Source of the DNA: an uncultured Sutterella sp.
GTDB taxonomy: Bacteria > Pseudomonadota > Gammaproteobacteria > Burkholderiales > Burkholderiaceae_F
Direction of reading: 5' to 3'
Length of the DNA: 64,000 bases
Assembly: GCA_900544335.1 (NCBI GenBank)
Contig: UQUS01000003.1
Coordinates: forward strand, 1 to 64,000
The position numbers were made by a program, and so were the translations under genes. Position 1 is the first letter of the stretch. Each line of letters begins with the position of its first letter. Shown here piece by piece: positions 56,276-64,000 of this stretch. Under the pieces are notes generated by a model that saw only the letters and a list, made by a program, of their open reading frames with translations, was not told the origin of the DNA and did not search any database.

Positions 56276-58927
56276 ATGTTTGATTCATTCCTGACGAAGA
56301 TTTTCGGTAGCCGTAATGAGCGTTTGATTAAGCAGTACCGTCGCAAGGTCGCGCTCATCAATAAGCTTGAGCCTGCGATTCAGAAATTGACCGATGCCGA
56401 GCTCGCGCAAAAAACCGAAGAGTTCCGTGCGCGTTATGCCAAGGGCGAGACGTTGGAAAAGCTCTTGCCCGAGGCCTTTGCCGTTGCTCGGGAAGCGAGT
56501 TTTCGCGTCCTCGGACAGCGTCCCTACGATGTGCAGTTAATCGGCGCGATGGTTTTAAACGACAACAAGATTGCCGAAATGCGCACGGGTGAAGGAAAGA
56601 CCTTGACGGCTGTCATGGCTGTGTATTTGAACGCTATTGCCGGAAAAGGCGTACACGTGGTGACCGTAAACGATTACCTGGCATCGCGCGATGCGGCCTG
56701 GATGGGGCACGTCTATAACTTCCTGGGTCTTTCGGTCGGCACGATTTTGTCGTCCGTGCAGGATACCGAAAGTAAGCGTAAGGCCTATGCGGCCGACGTG
56801 ACGTACGGCACCAATAACGAATTCGGGTTCGACTACCTACGTGACAACATGGAGTACGAAGTGAGCCACCGCCGTCAGCGGGGCCTTTTTTATGCCATCG
56901 TCGATGAGGTGGACTCGATTTTAATCGATGAAGCGAGAACGCCGCTTATTATCTCGGGCTCGGCCGAGGACAGCACGGAACTATATCGTCAGGTCAACGA
57001 CATCCCGGCACTGTTGATTCGTCAGAAGGAAGAAAAAGGACCGGGCGACTACTGGGTCGACGAAAAACAGCATCAGGTGTATCTATCCGATGCCGGTCAC
57101 GAGCACGTGGAAAAGATTTTGATTGAGCGCGGCATGATTAAAGACAACACGAGTCTTTATTCGGCGCAAAACATCATGATCATGAGCCACTTAATCGCCT
57201 CGCTTCGCGCTCATACGCTTTTCCATCGCGATCAGCACTACGTGGTTCAAAACGGCGAGATTGTCATTGTCGACGAGTTTACCGGGCGCCTTATGCCCGG
57301 TCGCCGTTGGTCCGACGGTCTGCATCAGGCCATCGAAGCCAAGGAAGGCGTGGAGATTAAGCAGGAAAATCAAACGCTTGCCTCCATTACGTTTCAGAAC
57401 TACTTCCGCATGTACAAGAAACTGGCGGGTATGACGGGCACGGCCGATACGGAAGCCTACGAATTCCAGGACATTTACGGCTTGGAAACGGTCGTAATTC
57501 CCACACACCGTAAGATGATTCGTGTCGACGAGCAAGATAAGGTCTTTCGGACTGAAGAAGAAAAGTACCGGGCCATCATTCGCGACATTCAGGCCTGCCA
57601 TGCACGTCATCAACCGGTTTTGGTCGGTACGACCTCCATTGAAAACTCCGAGCGCCTCTCGAAGATGCTCGACAAACTCGGTATTGACCACAACGTGTTA
57701 AATGCCAAGCAGCACGAACGCGAAGCTCAGGTCATTCTCGAGGCAGGACGCCCCGGTGTTGTCACGATTGCCACGAACATGGCAGGTCGCGGTACCGATA
57801 TCGTCTTGGGCGGCGGCATCAATAAGCGCTTAGATGAAATTAACTTTGACAATGAACTAAGCGACGAAGAAAAGAAAAAGCGCTCCGATGCCGTCAAGGC
57901 CGACTGGCTCAAGCTACATGACGAGGTGGTGGCGGCCGGGGGTCTGCGCATCATCGGTAGCGAACGCCACGAGTCGCGTCGTATCGACAATCAGCTCCGC
58001 GGCCGTTCGGGTCGACAAGGCGACCCGGGAAGTTCCGTCTTCTACCTTTCGATGGAAGATCAACTCCTTAGGATTTTCGGCGGCGACAGAATGCGCGCCA
58101 TTGCCGACAGGCTCAAACTTGAAAAGGACGTGGCTATCGAATCGAAGATGCTCAGCCGCATGATTGAATCGGCGCAGCGTAAGGTCGAAGGTCATAACTA
58201 CGACATCCGTAAGCAGCTTTTGGAATTTGACGACGTCCAAAACGATCAACGTCAGGAAATCTATCGCTTGCGTAACGAGATTTTGGAAAATAACGACGTG
58301 GCCGAGGGCATGAAGGAACTGCGCCACGGGTACTTTACGAAGTTGTTCCGCTCGTACGTGCCGGCTGAAACCGTCGAAGAGCAGTGGGATTTGGCCGGGT
58401 TGACGAAGGTCCTTAAAGAGCAGTGGGGTCTGGATATTCCCATGCAGGCGATGCTCGAGGAAAGTAACGAGACGACCGATGAGGATTTGCTCAATAAGCT
58501 TTTAGCCGAAAGCGACCGCGTCTTGCGTGAAAAAGAAGAAATCGTCGGACACGAATCGTGGACCAATTTCAGTAAGAGCGTCCTGCTGCAGATGATTGAC
58601 TCGATGTGGCGACAGCACCTGCAGGCCTTGGATGCCTTGCGCATGGGCGTTTTCTTGAGAAGCTACGCGGCCAAGCAGCCTAAGCAGGAATACAAGCGTG
58701 AGGCATTCTCGATGTTCGAAACGCTCCTTGACAATATCGCCGAATCCGTTTCGCGCATTCTCATGCGTGTGCAGATTCAGGTTCAGGACGACTCGGCCGA
58801 AACCATTGCCAAGCAAAAACGCGAAGCCGAAGCCGCGGGCATTGATTTTTCCAATGTCGGACGCAACGATCCGTGCCCGTGCGGTTCGGGTAAGAAGTAC
58901 AAGGATTGCCACGGACGGCTGGCTTAA
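56276..58927 (+). CDS. secA: Protein translocase ATPase SecA
   Basis: 883 residues. It contains Walker A in [18 protein letters not shown] near residue 105, [20 protein letters not shown], the preprotein-crosslinking domain, [14 protein letters not shown], the [25 protein letters not shown] block (motif VI) and a C-terminal zinc finger [17 protein letters not shown] that binds SecB and lipids. It powers Sec export of unfolded preproteins. ATG 56276 begins the conserved [20 protein letters not shown]; its ribosome site is weak (AGGG about 13 bases upstream). Confidence 0.97.
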   Translation: MFDSFLTKIFGSRNERLIKQYRRKVALINKLEPAIQKLTDAELAQKTEEFRARYAKGETLEKLLPEAFAVAREASFRVLGQRPYDVQLIGAMVLNDNKIAEMRTGEGKTLTAVMAVYLNAIAGKGVHVVTVNDYLASRDAAWMGHVYNFLGLSVGTILSSVQDTESKRKAYAADVTYGTNNEFGFDYLRDNMEYEVSHRRQRGLFYAIVDEVDSILIDEARTPLIISGSAEDSTELYRQVNDIPALLIRQKEEKGPGDYWVDEKQHQVYLSDAGHEHVEKILIERGMIKDNTSLYSAQNIMIMSHLIASLRAHTLFHRDQHYVVQNGEIVIVDEFTGRLMPGRRWSDGLHQAIEAKEGVEIKQENQTLASITFQNYFRMYKKLAGMTGTADTEAYEFQDIYGLETVVIPTHRKMIRVDEQDKVFRTEEEKYRAIIRDIQACHARHQPVLVGTTSIENSERLSKMLDKLGIDHNVLNAKQHEREAQVILEAGRPGVVTIATNMAGRGTDIVLGGGINKRLDEINFDNELSDEEKKKRSDAVKADWLKLHDEVVAAGGLRIIGSERHESRRIDNQLRGRSGRQGDPGSSVFYLSMEDQLLRIFGGDRMRAIADRLKLEKDVAIESKMLSRMIESAQRKVEGHNYDIRKQLLEFDDVQNDQRQEIYRLRNEILENNDVAEGMKELRHGYFTKLFRSYVPAETVEEQWDLAGLTKVLKEQWGLDIPMQAMLEESNETTDEDLLNKLLAESDRVLREKEEIVGHESWTNFSKSVLLQMIDSMWRQHLQALDALRMGVFLRSYAAKQPKQEYKREAFSMFETLLDNIAESVSRILMRVQIQVQDDSAETIAKQKREAEAAGIDFSNVGRNDPCPCGSGKKYKDCHGRLA

Positions 58928-59002
58928 ATTCGGTTTTTGTCAAGATAACCATCAAGGCGGCGTGGCAGGGCTTTTCTTGTTGCGCCGTTTTTGTTCGATG
59001 CC

Positions 59003-59449
59003 ATGAAAGAAGAAAAAATCGTTTTCGGAAAAGAGCTTTTTGCCGACGGGGCTTGCGCCTCGTTTGTCAAAGACGCCGGGCGTGTTGCCGTCGATGTGCG
59101 AGCCACGTTTTCCATTGACCCGGAAGACGTTCGAAAACGCCTAGCTACCCATTCGTTTATTGAGTTCGTGCAGGTTTCGACCGGAGCGTGCCTCGTGCAA
59201 GCCAAGGACCCCGAAACCGGAGAGGCGCAACCGCCGTGTATCTTTTTACTCACGGATGCGGCATTATCGAACGCCGTGTTACGACAAATCGGAAAACGCA
59301 TCTGCACGGAACTTTCGTGTGCGGTCTTTTTGTTTGCAAACGGCAAAGCCGAGATGAAACCGGTTCAAACCGATCAAGATCCGCGCTTTGAGTCCTTTGC
59401 CCAGACTCTTGCCTCCCTGGCGCGTCGCCTTTTTGAGGATCCGCGATGA
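59003..59449 (+). CDS. Hypothetical protein between secA and the Nudix gene
   Basis: 148 residues, not recognised. It has no signal peptide and no membrane segment. The sequence is an alternating alpha-beta pattern (VAVDVRATFSIDPEDVRKRL, HSFIEFVQVSTGACLVQAK, CAVFLFANGKAEMK) with four cysteines, one in QPPCIFLL and one in RICTELSCAVF. It ends overlapping the Nudix start by 4 bp (ATGA), so the two are co-translated. Codon use looks like the neighbours. The ATG at 59003 has no clear Shine-Dalgarno; a TTG 12 bp upstream is also in frame. Confidence 0.6.
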   Translation: MKEEKIVFGKELFADGACASFVKDAGRVAVDVRATFSIDPEDVRKRLATHSFIEFVQVSTGACLVQAKDPETGEAQPPCIFLLTDAALSNAVLRQIGKRICTELSCAVFLFANGKAEMKPVQTDQDPRFESFAQTLASLARRLFEDPR

Positions 59450-60102
59450 TGCGTCCTGTCACGCAAGTTGCCTGCGGCGTTTTAATCGACAAGAAGGGGC
59501 GGTTTCTTTTGGGTTCTCGCCCGGAAGGAAAACCGTGCGCAGGATACTGGGAATTTCCGGGCGGCAAACTCGAAGCCGGCGAAACGCCTTCGGTGGCCCT
59601 CGCGCGAGAACTTCAAGAAGAACTCGGTCTTACAATCGGCGAATCGTTCCCGTGGTTTGTCATGGAGCACGACTATCCGCACGGCTATGTAAGGCTGCAC
59701 TTTCGTCGGTGCTTCGCTTGGGAGGGAGCTCCTCGCAGCCTCGAGCATCAAGAGTTTGCGTGGATTGCTTCGCCTTCCGAGCTTGCCGGGCGAAAGAACC
59801 TCCCGATGAACCCGCTTATCGCCGAACGCGTGGCTTTGCCGGACGTGGTCCGACTGACCGGTGCCATGCGATTGGAAAATATGCAAGGGCTGATTCCCGA
59901 GCGCGGCGTGATTGTAAGTACGCCCGAGGCCGTGCACGAGGCATCCTCGGCCGGTTTTCTTTATGCGGTTGCGACACCGGGGTCGGAAAGAGTCCTTTTG
60001 GCCGCGCAAGAAAGCGAACTGCCGCTTTACGTGTTCGGAAAGCGTGAGGAACTTAACGCCTGGCGAAGAAACGGCGCGCACGGCGTTATTGTCGCCGCCT
60101 AG
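59446..60102 (+). CDS. mutT: MutT-like Nudix hydrolase with degenerate C-terminal domain
   Basis: 218 residues. Residues 1-130 form a Nudix domain: the box GGKLEAGETPSVALARELQEELGL fits GX5EX7REUXEEXGU, and AGYWEFPGGKLE matches MutT, which cleans 8-oxo-dGTP. The C-terminal ~85 residues (RGVIVSTPEAVHEASSAGFLYAVATPG, then ELPLYVFGKREELNAWRRNGAHGV) resemble the last strands of the thiamine-phosphate-synthase-like barrel that follows Nudix in some proteobacterial MutT proteins, but shortened. 8-oxo-dGTPase activity is inferred. Confidence 0.85.
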   Translation: MMRPVTQVACGVLIDKKGRFLLGSRPEGKPCAGYWEFPGGKLEAGETPSVALARELQEELGLTIGESFPWFVMEHDYPHGYVRLHFRRCFAWEGAPRSLEHQEFAWIASPSELAGRKNLPMNPLIAERVALPDVVRLTGAMRLENMQGLIPERGVIVSTPEAVHEASSAGFLYAVATPGSERVLLAAQESELPLYVFGKREELNAWRRNGAHGVIVAA

Positions 60103-60317
60103 GAGGATTTATCTTCGGCCTTTTGAGCCAGTTGCAGCTTGGCTTCCTCAGCTAACAGTTCCGGGTCGGCTGAGCCCGGAGCGCCCTCAATGCGGTAGGC
60201 GCCGCTTGCCCAAGCCCCTAAGTCGATAATCTTGCAGCGCTCCGAGCAAAAGGGGCGCCACGGGCTTTTGACGTCGTATTCGTGCAGACGTTTGCAGGTC
60301 GGGCATTTCACGAGCAT
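60099..60317 (-). CDS. yacG: DNA gyrase inhibitor/zinc-binding protein YacG
   Basis: 72 residues from ATG 60317 with AGAGAGAA upstream. The four zinc cysteines are C5 and C8 in CPTC and C24 and C28 in FCSERC, with RPFCSERCKIIDLGAWASG the family block. YacG binds the GyrB C-terminus and inhibits gyrase. It converges with the Nudix gene, overlapping 4 bp. An in-frame ATG ten codons upstream would add a basic leader. A zapD gene often follows yacG-coaE; it is absent here. Confidence 0.93.
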   Translation of the reverse strand: MLVKCPTCKRLHEYDVKSPWRPFCSERCKIIDLGAWASGAYRIEGAPGSADPELLAEEAKLQLAQKAEDKSS

Positions 60318-60557
60318 GGCGATTCTCTCTTTGTGTTTTCGGCTCAATCTTAACGAATCTGCCGAAAAAACGTTTCAAAAGCGACAGATTGATTCGGCGC
60401 GAAAGTTTCGGACTTTGCTGCAAAAGAAAACTGCGCTAAGCCTTGTATTGCAAGCCTGAGAACGGTTTACCCCATTATTCCTTTGTGGTTACGCTCGGGT
60501 GAGGTCGCCGAACCAAAGAGCGCTTTCCGTGAGTAAAACGTCAGGGGCATTGCGTTG

Positions 60558-61172
60558 TTACGAACCGTGCGACGCTTTTTCGGCAAGCGCTAAATACCGG
60601 GTATGTAGGCGCAAAACGGCGTCTTTTAGCTCTCGCAACGTTCCCGTATTGACAAGAACATCGTCGGCCACGGCAAGACGAGTTTCGCGCGAGCATTGGC
60701 AGGCCACGATGGCGCGGGCCGTCGCCTCAGGGAGGTTTCGAAGGCGCATCATGCGTTCAATTTGCACGCATTCGGGGACATCGACAACCAAAAGACGGTT
60801 TACGAGGGTTCGCCAAGAGTCCTTTTCCACCAACAAGGCCGCCTCGAGTACCACATAGGGGCCCCGGCTCGATAAAACGGCTTTCTTGAGTTCTCGGGCA
60901 ATCAGGGGATGCAAGATGGCTTCAAGTTCGCTGCGTGCTGCCTTGTCGTGAAAAACAAGCTCTCGCATACGAGGGCGATTTAAGGCGCTGTCCGAAATGA
61001 AATCCTGACCGAAGGCTTTTTCAATGGCGCCAAGCGCTTTCCCTTCGCGCCCCGTGAGCGCATGCGAGACGGCATCGGCATCAATCAGTGCGGCGCCGAG
61101 TGCTTGAAAAAGGGCGCCGGCTGTGGATTTTCCGCTTGCCGCGCCTCCGGTGAGTCCGACAACGAAGGTCAT
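60558..61172 (-). CDS. coaE: Dephospho-CoA kinase
   Basis: 204 residues. The P-loop VVGLTGGAASGKSTAGALF opens the protein, and AALIDADAVSHALTG holds the catalytic Asp. LEAALLVEKDSWRTLVNRLLVVDVP and the lid MMRLRNLPEATARAIVACQ complete the family pattern. It phosphorylates dephospho-CoA at the ribose 3'-OH, the last step of CoA synthesis. The 240 bp between it and yacG contain no gene. Confidence 0.96.
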   Translation of the reverse strand: MTFVVGLTGGAASGKSTAGALFQALGAALIDADAVSHALTGREGKALGAIEKAFGQDFISDSALNRPRMRELVFHDKAARSELEAILHPLIARELKKAVLSSRGPYVVLEAALLVEKDSWRTLVNRLLVVDVPECVQIERMMRLRNLPEATARAIVACQCSRETRLAVADDVLVNTGTLRELKDAVLRLHTRYLALAEKASHGS

Positions 61173-61206
61173 AGGGTCGTGTGCGTAACAAAACGCCTTT
61201 GACTAT

Positions 61207-61235
61207 AACAAAAATGCCCTCGCATCGGAGGGCAT
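61207..61235 (-). terminator. Terminator of tRNA-Pro(CGG)
   Basis: On the minus strand ATGCCCTC (61235-61228) pairs with GAGGGCAT (61221-61214) around a 6-base loop, followed by TTTTTGTT. It lies 36 bp past the tRNA end and ahead of coaE, so coaE needs another promoter or readthrough. Confidence 0.85.
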
Positions 61236-61270
61236 CTTCGGGGAAGCGCTTGACGCATCTTCCGTGAAAT

Positions 61271-61347
<77 letters not shown>

Positions 61348-61364
61348 AATTTTGCATTTTTGAC

Positions 61365-62354
61365 CTAAAAATCTCGGTCAACTGCAAGGGTCAGGAACTT
61401 TATCAGAGAATCTCGGAAAAGTCCACCCGGTAGTTGCTCAATTGCCTCTTTTCCGAGGCGAACTTGGTCATGGGCTGTTGCCAAAGATCTCTTAAGAGTT
61501 CCGGTTTTTTCGATGATGGCCTCGATGGCTTGAAAGTCGCCGTGACCTGCTCGAACAGCCTCACGAATTAATCGTCGATCGGATTCGTCCGCTTTTTGCA
61601 TGGCATACAAAAGCGGCAAGGTTACTTTCCCTTCGCGCAAGTCCGCACCGAGGGCTTTGCCGGTTGCTTGGGCATTGCCGGCGTAATCGAGAATGTCATC
61701 GGCAATCTGAAAGGCGTTCCCGAGTCTCAGGGCATATTCCCGACAGGCGGCTTCTTGCGCTTGTGTGGCCGGAGAAATCGCAGCGGCCATGCCGGCAGCA
61801 GCCACAAAAAGACAGGCCGTTTTCCGTTCGATTACGGCAAAGTAAGAGGCCTCGTCGACATCGGGATTGTGTGCGTTTTTCAGTTGTAGCACCTCCCCTT
61901 CGCTCAATCGGTTGGCCGCATCGGAAAGCGCCTGCATGACGCGAAGATTGCCGGTTTTTACCATCATCTGAAAGGACCGTGTGTAAAGGAAGTCTCCGAC
62001 AAGGACGGCCTGGGGATTACCCCATTTGGCGTTGGCTGTCGGGCGACCCCGGCGCATGAGTCCCTCGTCGACGACATCGTCGTGCATGAGTGTTGCCGTA
62101 TGAAGGATTTCAATGACGGCCCCTAAATAAGCGGCTTTGTGTTCATCGGCCCCGAGCGCACGTGCCATGAGAATCAGCAGGGCAGGGCGCATACGCTTAC
62201 CCCCGGCCTGAGTAATGTATGAGGCAATGTCGTGCACCTGGCTGACGGCGCTTTTGACTTCGTTGGCAATGATGGATTCCACTTCAAGCATGTTTTGGGC
62301 AATCGGTAAGAGAGCTGCCTGAAGGATTTTCTTTCGTTGGTCGGATTGCGTCAT
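61365..62354 (-). CDS. ispB: Octaprenyl diphosphate synthase-like (IspB)
   Basis: 329 residues of trans-polyprenyl synthases. The first Asp-rich motif is HDDVVDEGLMRRGRPTAN near residue 90, and the second is QIADDILDYAG near 215. HTATLMHDDVV has small residues before the first motif, consistent with a long chain product. It makes the isoprenoid side chain of quinones; together with menB-menE that chain probably ends on menaquinone. The exact chain length cannot be read. The rplU-rpmA-obg genes often divergent to ispB are not nearby. Confidence 0.93.
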   Translation of the reverse strand: MTQSDQRKKILQAALLPIAQNMLEVESIIANEVKSAVSQVHDIASYITQAGGKRMRPALLILMARALGADEHKAAYLGAVIEILHTATLMHDDVVDEGLMRRGRPTANAKWGNPQAVLVGDFLYTRSFQMMVKTGNLRVMQALSDAANRLSEGEVLQLKNAHNPDVDEASYFAVIERKTACLFVAAAGMAAAISPATQAQEAACREYALRLGNAFQIADDILDYAGNAQATGKALGADLREGKVTLPLLYAMQKADESDRRLIREAVRAGHGDFQAIEAIIEKTGTLKRSLATAHDQVRLGKEAIEQLPGGLFRDSLIKFLTLAVDRDF

Positions 62355-62811
62355 GCGTTACCCGCGTATCAGTTTGAATGAATAGGGAGAATACAACGCG
62401 ATTGTGCCCGATGCCAATAAAGACTGACCCGAGGCCGAAAGAGACAACCGAAGAATCTTTTGAGAGTCCCCCGAAAACGTGTCACAAGGTCGAAGAAATA
62501 GAGCGGTGGTGCTTGGTCTTTCGTAGCAGCCCGAAAAAAAGATCTTAAGCGCAGTCCGACGTGGATAGAAGCACAGAGAGAATTTCCGTAAAGGAGCTTG
62601 AAAACCGAGCGCACACGTCTTGCCGTGATTTACAAGGGCTTGAAACTTGGGGCCTGTGACGTGTTCTGAATCCGGCTTTGAACTCGCAAGAAGGGCAATT
62701 GTCGGGCAAAAGTTTTTTCCTATGAGACGTATAATCCGCATCGTCGTCCGAATGAGTTGCGGTGCGCTCTTTGGCGGTCGGTCTGTTTTCAGAAAATAAT
62801 CCTTGCTAACG
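62355..62811. other. 457-bp intergenic region between ispB and gmhA
   Basis: Divergent region. A TATAAT at 62730-62735 followed by a GC-rich CCGC could be the gmhA -10 with a 5' leader of about 70 bases; the -35 match is poor. A 180-codon minus-strand frame covers much of the gap but has no recognisable protein features and overlaps gmhA. No hairpin with a T tract and no repeat was seen. Confidence 0.35.
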
Positions 62812-63405
62812 ATGAATGAGCAATATGTAAAAGCGTCTTTAAAAGAGGCGCAGGTCGGTCTTGACGCCCTTATCAACAACGAAGCGATGATTGGGCGCAT
62901 TGCGGCAGCCGGGCATCTGATTGCTCAAAGCCAGATGGCAGGGGGCTCGGTTTTCTCGTGCGGTAACGGCGGAAGTCTTTGCGATGCCATGCATTTTGCC
63001 GAGGAGATGACAGGCAGATACCGCAAAAATCGTCAACCTTTCCGGGCCGTTGCGATTGCCGATGCTTCGCACATGGCTTGTGTCGCGAACGATTTCGGAT
63101 ATTTAGACGTGTTTTCCCGTTGGGTTGAGGCCTTCGGAAAGCCCACGGATGTGCTCCTTGCCATCTCAACGTCCGGAAAAAGCGCCAATATTCTTAAGGC
63201 AGCGCTTAATGCAAAAGAAAAGGGCATGAAGGTCATTGTCCTAACGGGCAAGGATGCCACTGAGCTGACCGATGCCGCCGATGTGGCGATTGTCACGCCG
63301 GCCGGGCACTGGGCCGATCGCGTTCAGGAGCTTCACATCAAGGTCATTCATATTTTGATCGAGCTGATTGAACGGGAACTGGCCCCGGAAAACTACTCTG
63401 AGTAG
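62812..63405 (+). CDS. gmhA: Sedoheptulose-7-phosphate isomerase
   Basis: 197 residues of the SIS fold. GGSVFSCGNGGSLCDAMHFAEEMTGRYR near residue 45-75 is the sugar-phosphate site with catalytic acid, followed by AIADASHMACVANDFGYLDVFSRWVEA, ISTSGKSANILKAAL and WADRVQELHIKVIHIL (the catalytic His). It makes D-glycero-D-manno-heptose 7-phosphate for LPS core. The start is ATG 62812; a TTG three codons earlier is in frame. No strong Shine-Dalgarno is visible. Confidence 0.96.
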   Translation: MNEQYVKASLKEAQVGLDALINNEAMIGRIAAAGHLIAQSQMAGGSVFSCGNGGSLCDAMHFAEEMTGRYRKNRQPFRAVAIADASHMACVANDFGYLDVFSRWVEAFGKPTDVLLAISTSGKSANILKAALNAKEKGMKVIVLTGKDATELTDAADVAIVTPAGHWADRVQELHIKVIHILIELIERELAPENYSE

Positions 63406-63503
63406 TCAGGAGAAAGATTTTTGTTTATGAAGTCCCGGGCACTGTTCCCAAGGGACGCAAGCGGTAGTTAAGAGTCCCTTAACGACCTCGGAGAAGAATT
63501 GTT

Positions 63504-63983
63504 ATGGAAAAACGGATTCCTATTACGACACGCGGTGCACAGCAGTTGCGCGCGGAATTGGATGAATTGAAAAAAGTGCGCCGTCCGGAAGTGGTTCGTG
63601 CCATTGCCGAAGCGCGGGATAAGGGCGATTTGTCTGAAAACGCCGAGTACGACGCCGCCAAGGACCTGCAGGGTCAAATCGAGGGGCGCATTGCCGAACT
63701 CGAAGGGAAAATGACTCTTTTGCAGATTATCGATCCGAAGGCGTTAAATGCCGGAGACCGCATTGTTTTCGGGGCGACCGTTGAGTTGGAAGATGAAGAT
63801 TCCGGACAAGCCAAGACCTATCAAATCGTCGGTGACGACGAGGCCGATATCCGCGAGGGACGCATCTCGATTTCCAGCCCCCTGGCTCGTGCCTTAATCG
63901 GCAAATACGAAGGCGACGAGACGCAGTGCCCGGCCCCCAAGGGCGTGATGCACTACGCCATCGTCAACGTGCGTTACGAATAA
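63504..63983 (+). CDS. greA: Transcription elongation factor GreA
   Basis: 159 residues, the usual length. The N-terminal coiled coil includes RAELDELKKVRRPEVVRAIAEARDKGDLSENAEYDAAKDLQG, whose tip acidic residues stimulate RNA polymerase transcript cleavage, and the C-terminal domain has VGDDEADIREGRISISSPLARALIGK. It rescues backtracked polymerase. GGAGAAG lies nine bases ahead of the ATG. A short hairpin GTTAAG/CTTAAC at 63467-63482 lies in its leader. The window ends 17 bp after its stop. Confidence 0.97.
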   Translation: MEKRIPITTRGAQQLRAELDELKKVRRPEVVRAIAEARDKGDLSENAEYDAAKDLQGQIEGRIAELEGKMTLLQIIDPKALNAGDRIVFGATVELEDEDSGQAKTYQIVGDDEADIREGRISISSPLARALIGKYEGDETQCPAPKGVMHYAIVNVRYE

Positions 63984-64000
63984 GGTCAAGCGCCTTGTTG

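Noticed and set aside
62358..62900. 180-codon minus-strand frame between ispB and gmhA
   Set aside because: Composition is irregular and Cys/Arg/Ser-rich, it overlaps the gmhA start, and no family features are seen.

Overview
The window reads as a chromosomal segment of a Gram-negative betaproteobacterium, most likely a gut Sutterellaceae (Burkholderiales). The evidence is a Burkholderia-type 16-strand porin, the complete betaproteobacterial division and cell wall (dcw) cluster, an LPS gene set (lpxC, gmhA), a type B ribosomal protein L31, and menaquinone genes (menB, menE) that suggest anaerobic respiration. The family assignment is inferred from content and gene order, not from a marker tree.

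Left part, 1-13.6 kb: the 3' part of a large membrane sulfatase whose N-terminus looks like the end of a YidC insertase; an AIM24-like gene, a DUF192 gene and a cold-shock gene on the minus strand; rplM-rpsI; yajC-secD-secF ending in a strong terminator; an RlpA-like gene; menB-menE; and an outer-membrane porin.

Accessory stretch, 13.6-23.5 kb: an ATPase pseudogene with two apparent point lesions; rpmE2; a two-gene AAA ATPase plus TOPRIM-like module with a 10-bp tandem repeat array upstream; and a 551-residue AlbA_2/Schlafen-like regulator inserted between gmk and rpoZ-spoT, genes that are usually adjacent. This is where the least-described biology lies.

Middle, 23.7-36 kb: an AdiA-like amino-acid decarboxylase followed closely by a folate-binding GcvT-like gene; the miaB-phoH-ybeY-lnt chain; glyQ-glyS; plsC and a YgjP-type metalloprotease.

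Right part, 36-64 kb: mraZ-rsmH-ftsL-ftsI-murE-murF-mraY-murD-ftsW-murG-murC-ddl-ftsQ-ftsA is packed with overlaps and mostly 0-25 bp gaps. Then comes an interruption by three opposite-strand tRNA genes and ung, followed by ftsZ, lpxC, a dciA-like gene on the minus strand, secA, an unknown gene, a Nudix gene with a degenerate C-terminal domain, yacG, coaE, tRNA-Pro, ispB, gmhA and greA. Most of the window is housekeeping. No CRISPR array, rRNA operon, insertion sequence, integrase or prophage was seen.
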